NCBI GenBank assembly: GCA_937923175.1
Contig: CALALB010000076.1
Coordinates: 1 to 42,681 of the forward strand
Source of the DNA: an uncultured Chromatiaceae bacterium
GTDB taxonomy: Bacteria > Pseudomonadota > Gammaproteobacteria > Chromatiales > Chromatiaceae
Length of the DNA: 42,681 nucleotides
Reading direction: 5' to 3'
The translations under genes were made by a program, and so were the position numbers. Below are positions 1 to 8,259 of the stretch, piece after piece. The notes below the pieces were generated by a model. It did not search any database. It saw only the letters and a list, made by a program, of their open reading frames with translations, and had not been told where the DNA came from. Position 1 is the first letter of the stretch. Every line of letters starts with the position of its first letter.

Positions 1-177
1 CATGACCAAGGCTATCCGAGCATCGGCTGCGCGCCATGCACGCGTGCCGTGCAACCGGGCGAGGACATTCGCGCCGGTCGCTGGTGGTGGGAAAACCCGG
101 CGACGAAGGAATGCGGCCTGCATGTGGTCGATGGGCGTCTCGTCAGGGCCGGTACGGAAAGGACGGCAGCCCGATGA
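1..177 (+). CDS. cysH: Assimilatory APS reductase, C-terminal part (partial)
   Basis: This is the 3' end of a gene entering from the left edge; 58 residues are visible before the TGA at 175-177. The tail carries GCAPCTRAV followed by a tryptophan-rich stretch and ECGLH. In the CysH family the CxxC belongs to the [4Fe-4S] ligands found in APS reductases, and the cysteine of ECGxH attacks the sulfur of the nucleotide substrate. That points to reduction of adenylylsulfate (APS), rather than PAPS, to sulfite in cytoplasmic sulfate assimilation. The stop overlaps the cysD start (ATGA), so the genes are probably co-translated. The N-terminal part lies outside the window, so the full length and the second cysteine pair cannot be checked. 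Confidence 0.88.
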   Translation, partial: HDQGYPSIGCAPCTRAVQPGEDIRAGRWWWENPATKECGLHVVDGRLVRAGTERTAAR

Positions 178-1094
178 CAACGATCTTTGGTGCGAGCCAT
201 GTGCTCAGTCACCTCGACTGGCTGGAGTCGGAAGCCATCCACATCCTGCGCGAGGTGGCGGGACAGTGCGAGAACCCGGCATTGCTGTTCTCGGGCGGCA
301 AGGATTCCATCGTCCTGTTGCGCCTGGCTGAAAAAGCTTTCCGTCCGGGACGCTTCCCATTCCCTCTGTTACACATCGATACCGGGCACAACTATCCGGA
401 GGTCATCGCGTTTCGTGACCGCCGCGTCGCCGAGCTGGGCGAGCGCCTGATCGTACGCTCGGTCGAAGATTCGATCGCTCGCGGCACCGTGGTGCTCAAA
501 TCACCCAACGAATCCCGTAACCGACACCAGTCGGTCACCTTGCTCGAAGCGATCGAGGAATTTGGCTTCGATGCCTGCATCGGTGGGGCGCGGCGCGACG
601 AGGAAAAGGCCCGCGCCAAGGAGCGCATCTTCTCCTTCCGTGATGCCTTCGGCCAGTGGGATCCGAAGAATCAGCGCCCTGAACTCTGGAACCTCTATAA
701 CGCCAGGGTGCACAAGGGGGAACACATGCGCGTCTTCCCGATCTCCAACTGGACCGAGCTGGATGTTTGGCAGTACATCGCCCGCGAGGGGCTCGAACTG
801 CCCAGCCTCTATTTCGCGCATCCACGCGCCATCGTCAGGAAAAACGGTGTGTTGCGTCCAGTGACTCCGCTGACGCCCGCGCGCGAGGGCGAGACCGTGG
901 AAATCGTGAACGTGCGCTTTCGCACCATCGGCGACATCACCTGCACGGCACCCGTCGAATCCACGGCCGCCACGGTGGAGGAGATCATCGCCGAGACGGC
1001 AACGATGATGCTTTCCGAACGGGGCGCCACACGTCTCGACGACCAGACCTCGGAAGCGGCAATGGAACTGCGCAAGAAGGAAGGTTATTTTTGA
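174..1094 (+). CDS. cysD: Sulfate adenylyltransferase subunit 2 (ATP sulfurylase small subunit)
   Basis: CysD activates sulfate with ATP to give APS, working with the GTPase CysN. The 306-residue product matches the usual CysD length of about 300. The PP-loop motif [10 protein letters not shown] lies near residue 40, and the PAPS-reductase/ATP-pyrophosphatase fold continues with [18 protein letters not shown] and an [12 protein letters not shown] segment typical of the family. The open frame extends upstream, but the ATG at 174 gives the canonical N-terminus, follows a GGA-rich stretch, and overlaps the cysH stop by 4 bp. CysN follows with another 4-bp ATGA overlap, so cysH-cysD-cysN reads as one translationally coupled operon. 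Lack of a fused kinase in CysN agrees with an APS (not PAPS) route. Confidence 0.95.
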   Translation: MTTIFGASHVLSHLDWLESEAIHILREVAGQCENPALLFSGGKDSIVLLRLAEKAFRPGRFPFPLLHIDTGHNYPEVIAFRDRRVAELGERLIVRSVEDSIARGTVVLKSPNESRNRHQSVTLLEAIEEFGFDACIGGARRDEEKARAKERIFSFRDAFGQWDPKNQRPELWNLYNARVHKGEHMRVFPISNWTELDVWQYIAREGLELPSLYFAHPRAIVRKNGVLRPVTPLTPAREGETVEIVNVRFRTIGDITCTAPVESTAATVEEIIAETATMMLSERGATRLDDQTSEAAMELRKKEGYF

Positions 1095-2374
1095 TGAATC
1101 GTCCTGAATCTCTCCCACAAATCGATCATGGCGTGCTGCGCTTCCTCACCTGCGGTAGCGTGGATGACGGCAAAAGCACCTTGATCGGCCGCCTGCTCCA
1201 CGATACCCAGTCCATCCTCGAGGATACGCTACACGTCATCTCGAACACCTCGCGCAAGCGCGGGCTCGATGCCATCGATTTGTCACTGCTCACCGACGGC
1301 CTGATCGCCGAGCGCGAACAAGGCATCACGATCGACGTGGCCTATCGTTATTTCAGTACCGGAACGCGCAAATACATCATTGCCGATGCACCGGGCCACG
1401 AGCAATACACGCGCAACATGGTGACCGCTGCGTCGACCGCCGATCTGGCGATCATCCTCGTCGATGCCCGTCACGGCGTGCTGCCGCAGACAAGGCGCCA
1501 TTCCGTCATCGCCCACCGCCTGGGCATTGGGCACCTCGTCGTCGCCGTCAATAAGATGGATCTCTGTGATTATGCCCAGAGCGTGTTCGAGGGGATATGC
1601 AGCGATTATCTCGACTTTGCCCGGCTTGCCGGCATCGACGACGTCCGCTTCGTGCCGATTTCGGCACTGAAGGGCGACATGATCGTCGAACGGGGCGATC
1701 ACCTCGCCTGGCATCAGGGGCCGACCCTGCTGGAGATCCTCGAAAACGCTCCCGCCGCGCATACTGAACATGCCGAGCCGTTCCGCTTTCCGGTGCAGTA
1801 CGTCTGCCGGCCCCGGCAATCAGACGATCCACGGCTGCACGATTATCGTGGCTACATGGGCCGGATCGAATCCGGAGAGATCGCCGTCGGCGATACCGTG
1901 ACGGTCCTGCCCGGTGGCCGGACGACGCGCGTCGTCGCTATCCAGCAAGGCGGTGTGTCATTGCCCGCGGCGATCGCCGGTCAGTCGATCACGCTGTTGC
2001 TCGAGGACGACATCGATGTCTCGCGCGGAGACATGATCGCCAGACCAGAAGCGCTCCCGCAGGTTTCGGATACGATCGCCGCCGAGCTGTGCTGGCTTGC
2101 GGAAAAACCGCTGGATGCGCGTCGCACCTACCTGATCCATCATACGACACGGGATGTCCGCGCCAGGCTGACCGGCGGGATGGAAACCTTCGATCTCGTC
2201 ACATTGCATCACGTGACGACGGATACCGTCAGGATGAACGACATTGCCCGGGTGCACTTCCGTCTGGCACGGCCGATCTTCGCTGATCGCTATGAAGAAA
2301 ACCGCGCCACCGGGGCTTTCATCGTCATCGATGAGGCGAGCAACGATACGGTCGGGGCAGGGATGATCCTGTGA
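1094..2374 (+). CDS. cysN: Sulfate adenylyltransferase subunit 1 (GTPase)
   Basis: CysN is the regulatory GTPase of heterodimeric ATP sulfurylase; GTP hydrolysis drives APS formation by CysD. The 426-residue product has an EF-Tu-like GTPase core: G1 GSVDDGKS at residues 21-28, a DAPGHEQYTRNM G3 box and an NKMDL G4 box, followed by two beta-barrel domains. It is somewhat shorter than the E. coli protein (about 475) and ends without a CysC (APS kinase) domain, consistent with direct reduction of APS by the CysH encoded just upstream. The chosen ATG overlaps the cysD stop; the longer open frame further upstream lies inside cysD and is not expected to be translated. The gene ends immediately before a rearranged region. 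Confidence 0.94.
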   Translation: MNRPESLPQIDHGVLRFLTCGSVDDGKSTLIGRLLHDTQSILEDTLHVISNTSRKRGLDAIDLSLLTDGLIAEREQGITIDVAYRYFSTGTRKYIIADAPGHEQYTRNMVTAASTADLAIILVDARHGVLPQTRRHSVIAHRLGIGHLVVAVNKMDLCDYAQSVFEGICSDYLDFARLAGIDDVRFVPISALKGDMIVERGDHLAWHQGPTLLEILENAPAAHTEHAEPFRFPVQYVCRPRQSDDPRLHDYRGYMGRIESGEIAVGDTVTVLPGGRTTRVVAIQQGGVSLPAAIAGQSITLLLEDDIDVSRGDMIARPEALPQVSDTIAAELCWLAEKPLDARRTYLIHHTTRDVRARLTGGMETFDLVTLHHVTTDTVRMNDIARVHFRLARPIFADRYEENRATGAFIVIDEASNDTVGAGMIL

Positions 2375-2375
2375 G

Positions 2376-2612
2376 TCACTTTGCTCCGTGCCGTTCGAAG
2401 GATTCTGCAAGGCTGGTCAATTCAGCATGGCGCGGACAGCTGACGAGATGGTCATTGACCATCCCCGTGGCCTGCATCAGCGCATAGACGATCGCCTCGG
2501 CGCGCTTCTCGATCTGGGCGTCGTAGTCGGCGTCCTGCTTGAGATCGAGGTAGTACTGGGAGGTAGTAGGCGCCTTGGAGATGAAGCTGCCGCCGGCGAT
2601 TCGCGGCGACAT
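2376..2612 (-). pseudogene. Unrecognised 78-aa ORF, probably a gene remnant
   Basis: This open frame encodes a helical, charged product with a segment reading YYLDLKQDADYDAQIEKRAE followed by a methionine-rich helix and a SCPRH pair. I do not recognise the family. The first dozen codons overlap, on the opposite strand, a ParA-like fragment whose homology starts near 2570, so the true N-terminus may have been lost at that junction. There is no convincing ribosome-binding site before the ATG at 2612. Its stop lies 2 bp after the convergent cysN stop. It could be a small real gene, but a 5'-truncated remnant seems more likely. Confidence 0.4.
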
Positions 2613-2733
2613 TCGGCTGGCCGAGGCGATGGCCGCAGGCCAGCCGATCCGCGTCTATGCGCCGAAAAGCCGCGGCGCCGAGGATTTCGCCCATCTGGCC
2701 GAAGAAGTGATGCGCCGCTGTGACATGGGTTGA
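2569..2733 (+). pseudogene. ParA-family ATPase, C-terminal fragment
   Basis: The plus-strand frame ending at the TGA at 2731-2733 reads RGDIRLAEAMAAGQPIRVYA then PKSRGAEDFAHLAEEVMRR. This resembles the extreme C-terminus of ParA/Soj-type partition ATPases, where a 'DIRLAEA...G.P...Y.PKSRGA..Y..LAEE' pattern is common. A stop (TAG at 2551) lies just upstream in frame, so there is no room for the Walker domain. Only about 50 residues remain, fused to unrelated DNA. It is best read as a relic of a chromosomal or mobile-element parA destroyed by rearrangement. The identification rests on motif memory and not on an alignment. Confidence 0.55.
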
Positions 2734-2744
2734 GGGTTTGAGAC

Positions 2745-3302
2745 TTAAGGCTCAGTTGGGCAGGGTCTGGCCGAACGGATATGGCAACCAGTCGATGACC
2801 CTGACCCTGGAGGCCCTCCGCGGATCTCGACCGGAATGCCCTGGGGGATGGCGTCGAAAAGCTCGACAATATCAAGATTGCGCATCCGGATACAGCCATG
2901 GGATCCAGGCACCCCCATCGGCGCCGAGTCAGGGCAACCATGGATGTAGATGAAACGCCTGAGCGTATCGACCTCACCGCCGCGATTGCGTCCGGGCTCG
3001 CAGCCGGTCAGCCAGAGGATGCGGGTGAGTATCCAATCCCGCCCCGGATAGGCAGCAGCCAGGGCCTCGCTATAGAGCTCGCCGGTCGGCCGGCGACCTA
3101 CAAAGACAGTCCCAATCGGACAATCGGCGCCGATCTTTAGGCGCACCCGATGCAATCCTCTGGGGGTGCAGCCGCTGCCCGTTTGTTCACCTGGACCGTT
3201 GACGGCGGTCGAGACTGGATACCAGCGCCTCTCCGATCCGCCGATGATCAGGATTAGGCGCTGACTGCCCAGGTCGATGAGGATGCGCCGATCGCCTGCC
3301 AA
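2745..3302 (-). CDS. L,D-transpeptidase (YkuD domain) protein
   Basis: The protein carries the YkuD catalytic signature: HGCPD in one segment, then GVPGSHGCIRMRN, where the SHGCIRM cysteine is the nucleophile that forms 3-3 peptidoglycan cross-links or attaches proteins to peptidoglycan. The 185-residue product starts directly with the beta-rich domain (RRILIDLGSQRLIL), and no signal peptide is visible, which is unusual for an enzyme that works in the periplasm. The start used is TTG at 3302, preceded by AAGG about 9 bases upstream, because no in-frame ATG gives a better N-terminus; a start further upstream, overlapping the preceding gene, remains possible. It lies 11 bp behind the PH-domain gene and probably shares its transcript. 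Function is assigned at family level only. Confidence 0.8.
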   Translation of the reverse strand: MAGDRRILIDLGSQRLILIIGGSERRWYPVSTAVNGPGEQTGSGCTPRGLHRVRLKIGADCPIGTVFVGRRPTGELYSEALAAAYPGRDWILTRILWLTGCEPGRNRGGEVDTLRRFIYIHGCPDSAPMGVPGSHGCIRMRNLDIVELFDAIPQGIPVEIRGGPPGSGSSTGCHIRSARPCPTEP

Positions 3303-3313
3303 GCGATTTAGCC

Positions 3314-3790
3314 TTAAGATCCAGGCGAGCGGATTAAGGCGCGGATACGGCCTGGATCAGGCAATCCGCGCACGACCAACTCTGGGCTATCGCCCGAGGT
3401 ATAGATGGTCAGATCGCCGGCATTCAGCAGACGCTGGAGCAGGCTTTGATTCACCTGCACGGTGCGTACCGAGGACATATTGATCTCAGTATAGGCCTTG
3501 CTCAGCAGGCCATGGCTCCAGATGATCTCGTCGGAGGTGATCTCGAGCCGGTCGGCCAGATTTGCCAGCCACCAGCCCAGAAGACGCAGCAAGGCCAGGG
3601 CGCCGATGATCAGGCCAATCAGCCTGAGCGCTGCATCGTCAAGAACTGGCGCAAAGAGTCCGGCTGGCACCGCCTGGTCACCTTGCCCGAATAACAGCCA
3701 TCCATAGACCATGAGGAACAGGGTCAACAGGGTTGCCAAGGGTCGGCTGCGCAGCAATGAGGGATGAGCTGAATATAGGACATTGGACAT
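3314..3790 (-). CDS. PH-domain (bPH2/YdbT-like) membrane protein
   Basis: The product has 158 residues with two predicted transmembrane helices near positions 18-35 and 55-75, then a soluble domain beginning DRLEITSDEIIWSHGLLSK. That layout matches small bacterial PH-domain proteins (formerly DUF304), whose role is mostly unknown and may involve the membrane surface. The ATG at 3790 follows a GGAG ribosome-binding site (CGGAGAATGACCT). It lies 40 bp downstream of pssA on the same strand and just before the L,D-transpeptidase gene, making a small envelope-related gene group. No enzymatic residues are evident, and the name does not imply a specific function. Confidence 0.75.
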   Translation of the reverse strand: MSNVLYSAHPSLLRSRPLATLLTLFLMVYGWLLFGQGDQAVPAGLFAPVLDDAALRLIGLIIGALALLRLLGWWLANLADRLEITSDEIIWSHGLLSKAYTEINMSSVRTVQVNQSLLQRLLNAGDLTIYTSGDSPELVVRGLPDPGRIRALIRSPGS

Positions 3791-3830
3791 AGGTCATTCT
3801 CCGGGGAATCCATGCAGACCCAGACACACC

Positions 3831-4586
3831 TTAGGAGGCAGAGGCGCGCCGGCGCCGGTCGCGATTGCGTCTAAGCTGGATGAGGGTCCAAATCGGGCCA
3901 GAGCTGGCATAGACGAGTGCCAGGCTGAATAAGACCAAGGGTGGATTGAGATAAAGCAGGGCAAAGCCGAGCATCATGAGGACTGCGAGCAGAAAAGGAA
4001 CACGCCCTTGGAGATCGATCCGTTTGAAGCTGAGATAGCGAAAATTGCTGACCATCAATAGACCTGCGCCTGCGGTCAGGAGCGCCGCAAGCCAGGCGAC
4101 ATCCTGCCCCGCGATGCCAAAGTCATGCGCCGTCCAGATCCCCATGGCAACAATCGCCGCTGCTGGGGGGCTGGCCAATCCCTGGAAATAGCGTTTATCG
4201 GCGATGCCGATCTGGGTATTGAAGCGCGCCAAACGCAGCGCCGCTGCTGCCGTATAGATAAAGGCCACCAGCCAGCCGATCTTGCCTAAGCTCGCCAGCG
4301 CCCAATGATAGGCCACCAGGGAGGGGGCCACGCCGAACGCCACCATATCGGAGAGGCTGTCGTATTCGGCACCGAATGCGCTTTGGGTCTTGGTCAGGCG
4401 AGCGATCCGCCCGTCAAAGCCATCGAGGATCTGAGCCGAGAGGATCGCGAGCGCCGCCGCCTCGAAGCGCCCTTGGGTCGCGGCCAGTACGGCATAGAAT
4501 CCGGCAAAGAGCGCCGCTGTTGTAAATAGATTGGGCAATAGATAGATGCCGCGGCGGGTTTTGCGTGGAAGCTCGATTTCGTCCAT
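3831..4586 (-). CDS. pssA: CDP-diacylglycerol--serine O-phosphatidyltransferase
   Basis: PssA condenses CDP-diacylglycerol with serine to make phosphatidylserine, the precursor of phosphatidylethanolamine, in the inner membrane. The 251-residue protein has the CDP-alcohol phosphotransferase signature at residues 55-80 (D55, D58, G59, A62, R63, G72, D76, D80), preceded by a hydrophobic LLPNLFTTAALFAGFYAVL helix and followed by several more membrane helices. The first aspartates bind the metal; the last is thought to be the catalytic base. Length and the N-terminal 'RRGIYLLPNLFTT' pattern match the multi-pass class II PssA family and not the soluble E. coli type. It is transcribed divergently from hoxE across about 147 bp. 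Confidence 0.92.
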   Translation of the reverse strand: MDEIELPRKTRRGIYLLPNLFTTAALFAGFYAVLAATQGRFEAAALAILSAQILDGFDGRIARLTKTQSAFGAEYDSLSDMVAFGVAPSLVAYHWALASLGKIGWLVAFIYTAAAALRLARFNTQIGIADKRYFQGLASPPAAAIVAMGIWTAHDFGIAGQDVAWLAALLTAGAGLLMVSNFRYLSFKRIDLQGRVPFLLAVLMMLGFALLYLNPPLVLFSLALVYASSGPIWTLIQLRRNRDRRRRASAS

Positions 4587-4733
4587 AGTGATGTCATCAA
4601 TAAGGGCTATGATTGAGCTTGATGCGATCGGGGCCTGATGGATGAGGCGAGATGATACAAGCCTAGCAACTCAGGCGGGAAACGCGCCCCGATTTGGTCA
4701 GCGCACACATCATCCCCAAGGCACTGGAGAAAC

Positions 4734-5237
4734 ATGATACCCCCTCCTGTTCGCCCTCCCCTCCCCAGCGATGACCCGAGGTGGAAGCTGGTCAATGCCA
4801 CCATGCGTCGCCATGGCTATGCCGGGCATGCCCTGATCGAGACCCTGCATAGCGTTCAGGATGCCTTCGGCTATCTCGATGAGGTCTCATTGCGTTTTGT
4901 CGCCGCCTCCCTGGATCTGCCCCTAAGCAAGGTCTATGGGGTCGCGACCTTTTATCACGTTTTTACCCTTAAACCGCCCGGGCGCCATGCCTGCGTGGTC
5001 TGCATGGGGACCGCTTGCTATATCAAAAACTCCACCGCCTTATTGGACGGGCTTAAGGCGCGCTTCGGGCTGGGGCCAGGTGAGACCAGCGAGGACGGCG
5101 CATTGTCGGTCTTGAATGCCCGCTGTGTCGGGGCCTGCGGGCTGGCCCCTGCGGTGGTCCTCGACGGCGAGGTCCTGGGCAAACAGACCCCAGAGACCCT
5201 GCTTGCTCGATTGGAGGGGCTGATCCATGCATCTTGA
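4734..5237 (+). CDS. hoxE: Bidirectional [NiFe] hydrogenase diaphorase subunit HoxE
   Basis: HoxE is the NuoE-like [2Fe-2S] subunit of the diaphorase module of the NAD-linked bidirectional hydrogenase. The 167-residue protein has the thioredoxin-like ferredoxin ligands C90-x4-C95 and C131-x3-C135, and the N-terminal helical part ends in [12 protein letters not shown], a hallmark of NuoE/HoxE. The ATG at 4734 follows GGAGA with 4-5 bases spacing. It is the first gene of hoxEFUYH and its 3' end overlaps hoxF by 11 bp. NuoE of respiratory complex I is excluded by the neighbours: the hydrogenase subunits HoxY and HoxH follow in the same operon. Confidence 0.94.
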   Translation: MIPPPVRPPLPSDDPRWKLVNATMRRHGYAGHALIETLHSVQDAFGYLDEVSLRFVAASLDLPLSKVYGVATFYHVFTLKPPGRHACVVCMGTACYIKNSTALLDGLKARFGLGPGETSEDGALSVLNARCVGACGLAPAVVLDGEVLGKQTPETLLARLEGLIHAS

Positions 5238-6873
5238 GGATCTCGAGGCGCTTGCCGCGCGCTATCACGCTGAGGAGACCCACGAGCAGGAGATCCGGGT
5301 CTGTGTGGCGGCCAGTTGTCAATCATCCGGTTCGCTGCCAGTACTAGAGGCATTGCAATCGGCCTGTGCAGGCCAAGGCAATGGGCGCTGTAAGGTCAAA
5401 GGGGTCGGGTGTATGGGTCTATGCTCAGCAGGCCCCCTGGTGGCGGTGGCAAAGCGGCACGCACCTCTGAACGAGTCAGTGCTCTATCGCGCCGTAACCC
5501 CCCAGGATGCAGCGGAGATCCTGGCAAGCAGCGGGGGCGCACCGGTCGAGCGCCTGCGCTGTCCCACCGATCAGCCCTTTTTCCAGCGTCAAGTGCGCAT
5601 TGTGTTGGAGCGCTCGGGTCTGATCGATCCCGAGAGCCTGCCCGAGGCGATCGCCCACGGCGGTTACAGCGCCCTCATCCAGGCGATTACCGAGATGACC
5701 CCTGCCGAGGTGATCCGCGAGGTGACCGCAAGCGGGCTGCGTGGGCGTGGCGGCGCGGGTTATCCCACGGGTTTGAAATGGTCCACAGTCGCCAAGATGC
5801 CGGGCGCCCAGAAATATGTCATCTGCAATGCCGATGAGGGCGATCCCGGGGCCTTTATGGATCGCGCTGTCCTCGAGTCCGATCCGCATCGGGTGCTGGA
5901 AGGTATGGCGATCGCCGCCTATGCCATCGGCGCCAGCAAGGGCTATGTCTATGTGCGCGCTGAATATCCCTTGGCGGTCGCGCGTCTGGAGACCGCAATC
6001 CGTGCCGCCCGCCGGGCTGGTTTTCTCGGAGCCCGGGTCGCTGATACCCCCTTCGGTTTCGACATCGAACTGCGCCTAGGGGCTGGCGCCTTTGTCTGCG
6101 GCGAGGAGACGGCGCTGATGGCCTCGATCGAGGGTCTACGCGGCCAGCCGCGCCCACGGCCGCCCTATCCCGCCGAATCTGGCCTGTGGGGCTGCCCAAC
6201 CCTGATCAATAATGTCGAGACCTTCGCCAATATCGCCTCGATCGTCCGGCGGGGCAGCGACTGGTTTGCCTCAATCGGGACCCAAGGGTCCAAGGGGACC
6301 AAGGTCTTTGCCCTGGCCGGGCGGATCAAGAACACCGGACTCATCGAGGTCCCGATGGGGATCTCGCTGCGCACGATCATCGAAGAGATCGGCGGCGGGA
6401 TCCCAGACGGCAAAGGGTTTAAGGCCGTGCAAACCGGCGGGCCCTCAGGCGGCTGTATCCCTGCCGATTATCTCGATACGCCGGTCGACTATGACAGCCT
6501 GAAATCGCTCGGCACCATCATGGGCTCAGGCGGCATGATCGTCATGGATGAAACGGCCTGTATGGTCGATGTCGCCCGCTTCTTCATGGAGTTTTGCATG
6601 AGCGAGTCCTGCGGCAAGTGCGTCCCCTGTCGCACCGGGACCTGGCAGATGCATGCGCTGCTAGACAGGATCGCGCGCGGCGAGGGGACCCCTGAGGACC
6701 TCGCGCTCTTGGAGGAGCTCTGCGAGGTGGTGCAGTCCATGAGCCTGTGCGGCCTGGGTCAGACCGCCCCAAATCCGGTCTTAAGCACCCTGCGTTATTT
6801 TCGCCATGAGTATGAAGCCAAGCTTCAGAACCAACCCTTGCGCAAACCCCAAACGCAAAGGGGCACAGGTTAA
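5227..6873 (+). CDS. hoxF: Bidirectional hydrogenase NAD(H)-binding diaphorase subunit HoxF
   Basis: HoxF carries FMN and the NAD(H) site and exchanges electrons between NAD(H) and the iron-sulfur chain toward HoxYH. The 548-residue protein has an N-terminal thioredoxin-like [2Fe-2S] domain (C26, C31, C62, C66) and then a NuoF-type core: a glycine-rich [13 protein letters not shown] around residue 175, an [14 protein letters not shown] flavin-site motif around 290, and [4Fe-4S] ligands in [13 protein letters not shown] near 460 with a late cysteine in [10 protein letters not shown] ribosome-binding site (GGAGGGG) lies inside the end of hoxE. The extra N-terminal cluster domain separates HoxF from ordinary NuoF. 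Confidence 0.95.
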   Translation: MHLEDLEALAARYHAEETHEQEIRVCVAASCQSSGSLPVLEALQSACAGQGNGRCKVKGVGCMGLCSAGPLVAVAKRHAPLNESVLYRAVTPQDAAEILASSGGAPVERLRCPTDQPFFQRQVRIVLERSGLIDPESLPEAIAHGGYSALIQAITEMTPAEVIREVTASGLRGRGGAGYPTGLKWSTVAKMPGAQKYVICNADEGDPGAFMDRAVLESDPHRVLEGMAIAAYAIGASKGYVYVRAEYPLAVARLETAIRAARRAGFLGARVADTPFGFDIELRLGAGAFVCGEETALMASIEGLRGQPRPRPPYPAESGLWGCPTLINNVETFANIASIVRRGSDWFASIGTQGSKGTKVFALAGRIKNTGLIEVPMGISLRTIIEEIGGGIPDGKGFKAVQTGGPSGGCIPADYLDTPVDYDSLKSLGTIMGSGGMIVMDETACMVDVARFFMEFCMSESCGKCVPCRTGTWQMHALLDRIARGEGTPEDLALLEELCEVVQSMSLCGLGQTAPNPVLSTLRYFRHEYEAKLQNQPLRKPQTQRGTG

Positions 6874-6891
6874 TTCAACGAACGGGGGTCC

Positions 6892-7623
6892 ATGATGCCG
6901 CTATCAACTGCCCGCTCGAATGTTCGGGTCGTCACCCTCAAGATCGATGGTCGCGATCTCTCAGCGCGCGAGGACGAAACCCTGCTTGAGGTCTGCCGCG
7001 AGCACCGGATCCCAGTCCCCAGCCTGTGTTATCTCGAGGGTCTATCGGTCTGGGCGGGCTGTCGGCTATGCATGGTCGAGCTCGTCAATCAAAACCGACT
7101 GGTCGCCTCCTGTGCGACCCGGGCTGCGGAAGGTATGGAGGTGCAAACCGACAGCGAGCGCCTGCGACGCTATCGGCGCACCCTGATCGAGCTGTTGTTC
7201 GCCGAGCGCAATCATGTCTGTGCGGTCTGTGTCTCCAACGGCCATTGCGAGCTCCAGACGCTCGCTCAGCGGCTTGGGATCGACCATATACGCTTTGCCT
7301 ACCGTCAGGCCCATGAAGTACTCGATAGCTCGCATGAGCTGTTTCGCCTCGACCATAACCGCTGCATCCTGTGCACCCGCTGCGTGCGGGTTTGCGACGA
7401 AATCGAGGGGGCGCATGTCTGGGATGTGATGGGACGAGGCAGCCAATGCCGGATCATCTCGGATCTCGCCATCCCCTGGGGTCAGAGCGAGACCTGTACG
7501 AATTGCGGCAAATGTGTCCAGGTCTGCCCGACAGGTGCGCTGATCAAACAGGGGACCTCGGCGGGTGAGATGGTCAAGGATCGGCATTTCCTGCCGATCC
7601 TCGCCCGCCGCCGGGCCCGCTAG
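6892..7623 (+). CDS. hoxU: Bidirectional hydrogenase iron-sulfur diaphorase subunit HoxU
   Basis: HoxU is equivalent to the N-terminal part of NuoG and wires the diaphorase to the hydrogenase dimer. The 243-residue protein has a plant-type [2Fe-2S] site (C46, C57, C60, C74), a His/Cys-ligated [4Fe-4S] motif ([12 protein letters not shown]), and two C-terminal ferredoxin-like cluster motifs ([11 protein letters not shown] and [16 protein letters not shown]). It stops before the molybdopterin-type domain of NuoG, as expected for HoxU. The start is ATGATG at 6892, just after a GGGGGT ribosome-binding site; the second ATG is an equally plausible start. The gene lies 18 bp after hoxF and 36 bp before hoxY. 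Confidence 0.95.
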   Translation: MMPLSTARSNVRVVTLKIDGRDLSAREDETLLEVCREHRIPVPSLCYLEGLSVWAGCRLCMVELVNQNRLVASCATRAAEGMEVQTDSERLRRYRRTLIELLFAERNHVCAVCVSNGHCELQTLAQRLGIDHIRFAYRQAHEVLDSSHELFRLDHNRCILCTRCVRVCDEIEGAHVWDVMGRGSQCRIISDLAIPWGQSETCTNCGKCVQVCPTGALIKQGTSAGEMVKDRHFLPILARRRAR

Positions 7624-7659
7624 GGTGGGGTGTCTTTGGAGAATGAGGAACGAGCGACG

Positions 7660-8199
7660 ATGACCGAACCCAAGATCACCCTGGCTACCGCCTGGCTCGA
7701 TGGCTGTTCAGGCTGTCATATGTCATTCCTGGATCTGGATGAACGCCTGATCGCGCTTGCCGACCGCATCGAGCTGGTCTATAGCCCGCTGGTCGATGCC
7801 AAGACCTTGCCCGAGACGGTCGATCTCGGAATCCTGGAAGGGGCGATCAGTTCAGAGGAGGATCTCGAGAAGGCGCGACTCTTTCGCGCCCGCTGTCGGC
7901 TGTTGGTCAGCCTGGGCGATTGCGCGGTCACCGGCAATGTGCCGGCCATGCGCAATGCCTTCAGGGTAGAGGCCGTGCTCGATCGCGCCTATCGCGAAAA
8001 TGTCACCTGCAATCCCCAGATTCCAAGTCTCGGGGTTCCGGCCCTGCGCTGTCCGGTCAAGCCGATCCATCATGAGGTCAGCGTCGATGTCTTCGTCCCT
8101 GGTTGCCCGCCGAGTGCGGATACCATCTGGTATGTGCTCAGTGAACTGATTGCGGGACGGATGCCCGAACCGGCCAGGGTCACCCGCTTTGGCGCCTGA
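7660..8199 (+). CDS. hoxY: Bidirectional [NiFe] hydrogenase small subunit HoxY
   Basis: HoxY is the small hydrogenase subunit holding the [4Fe-4S] cluster proximal to the NiFe site in HoxH. The 179-residue protein shows the expected ligands: CSGC at residues 16-19, a central GDCAVTGN segment, and a late VPGCPPSAD motif. It lacks a Tat signal peptide and the extra cluster domains of membrane-bound uptake hydrogenases, which fits a soluble cytoplasmic enzyme. The ATG at 7660 was chosen over the upstream GTG at 7630 because it gives the normal N-terminus and is preceded by AGGA. It lies between hoxU and hoxH in the operon. Confidence 0.95.
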   Translation: MTEPKITLATAWLDGCSGCHMSFLDLDERLIALADRIELVYSPLVDAKTLPETVDLGILEGAISSEEDLEKARLFRARCRLLVSLGDCAVTGNVPAMRNAFRVEAVLDRAYRENVTCNPQIPSLGVPALRCPVKPIHHEVSVDVFVPGCPPSADTIWYVLSELIAGRMPEPARVTRFGA

Positions 8200-8259
8200 G
8201 GGCCGGGATCGGTTCAAACCAGTTTCTTGAGATGCTCCGCGAGCCGACGAGGTTTAGCC

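Noticed and set aside
501..1118. Long minus-strand frame opposite cysD (205 codons), and similar long antisense frames elsewhere.
   Set aside because: They are antisense shadows of well-identified genes in GC-rich DNA, with no recognisable domain or ribosome-binding site.
4627..4693. 8-bp inverted repeat ATCGGGGC/GCCCCGAT in the pssA-hoxE gap, considered as a regulator site for the hox operon.
   Set aside because: The arms are 51 bp apart and short; such a match is expected by chance in GC-rich DNA, and no known regulator motif fits.
4734..7623. The NuoE/F/G-like genes as part of respiratory complex I.
   Set aside because: The HoxU-like gene lacks the NuoG catalytic-like domain and hydrogenase subunits HoxY and HoxH with NiFe ligands follow in the same operon.
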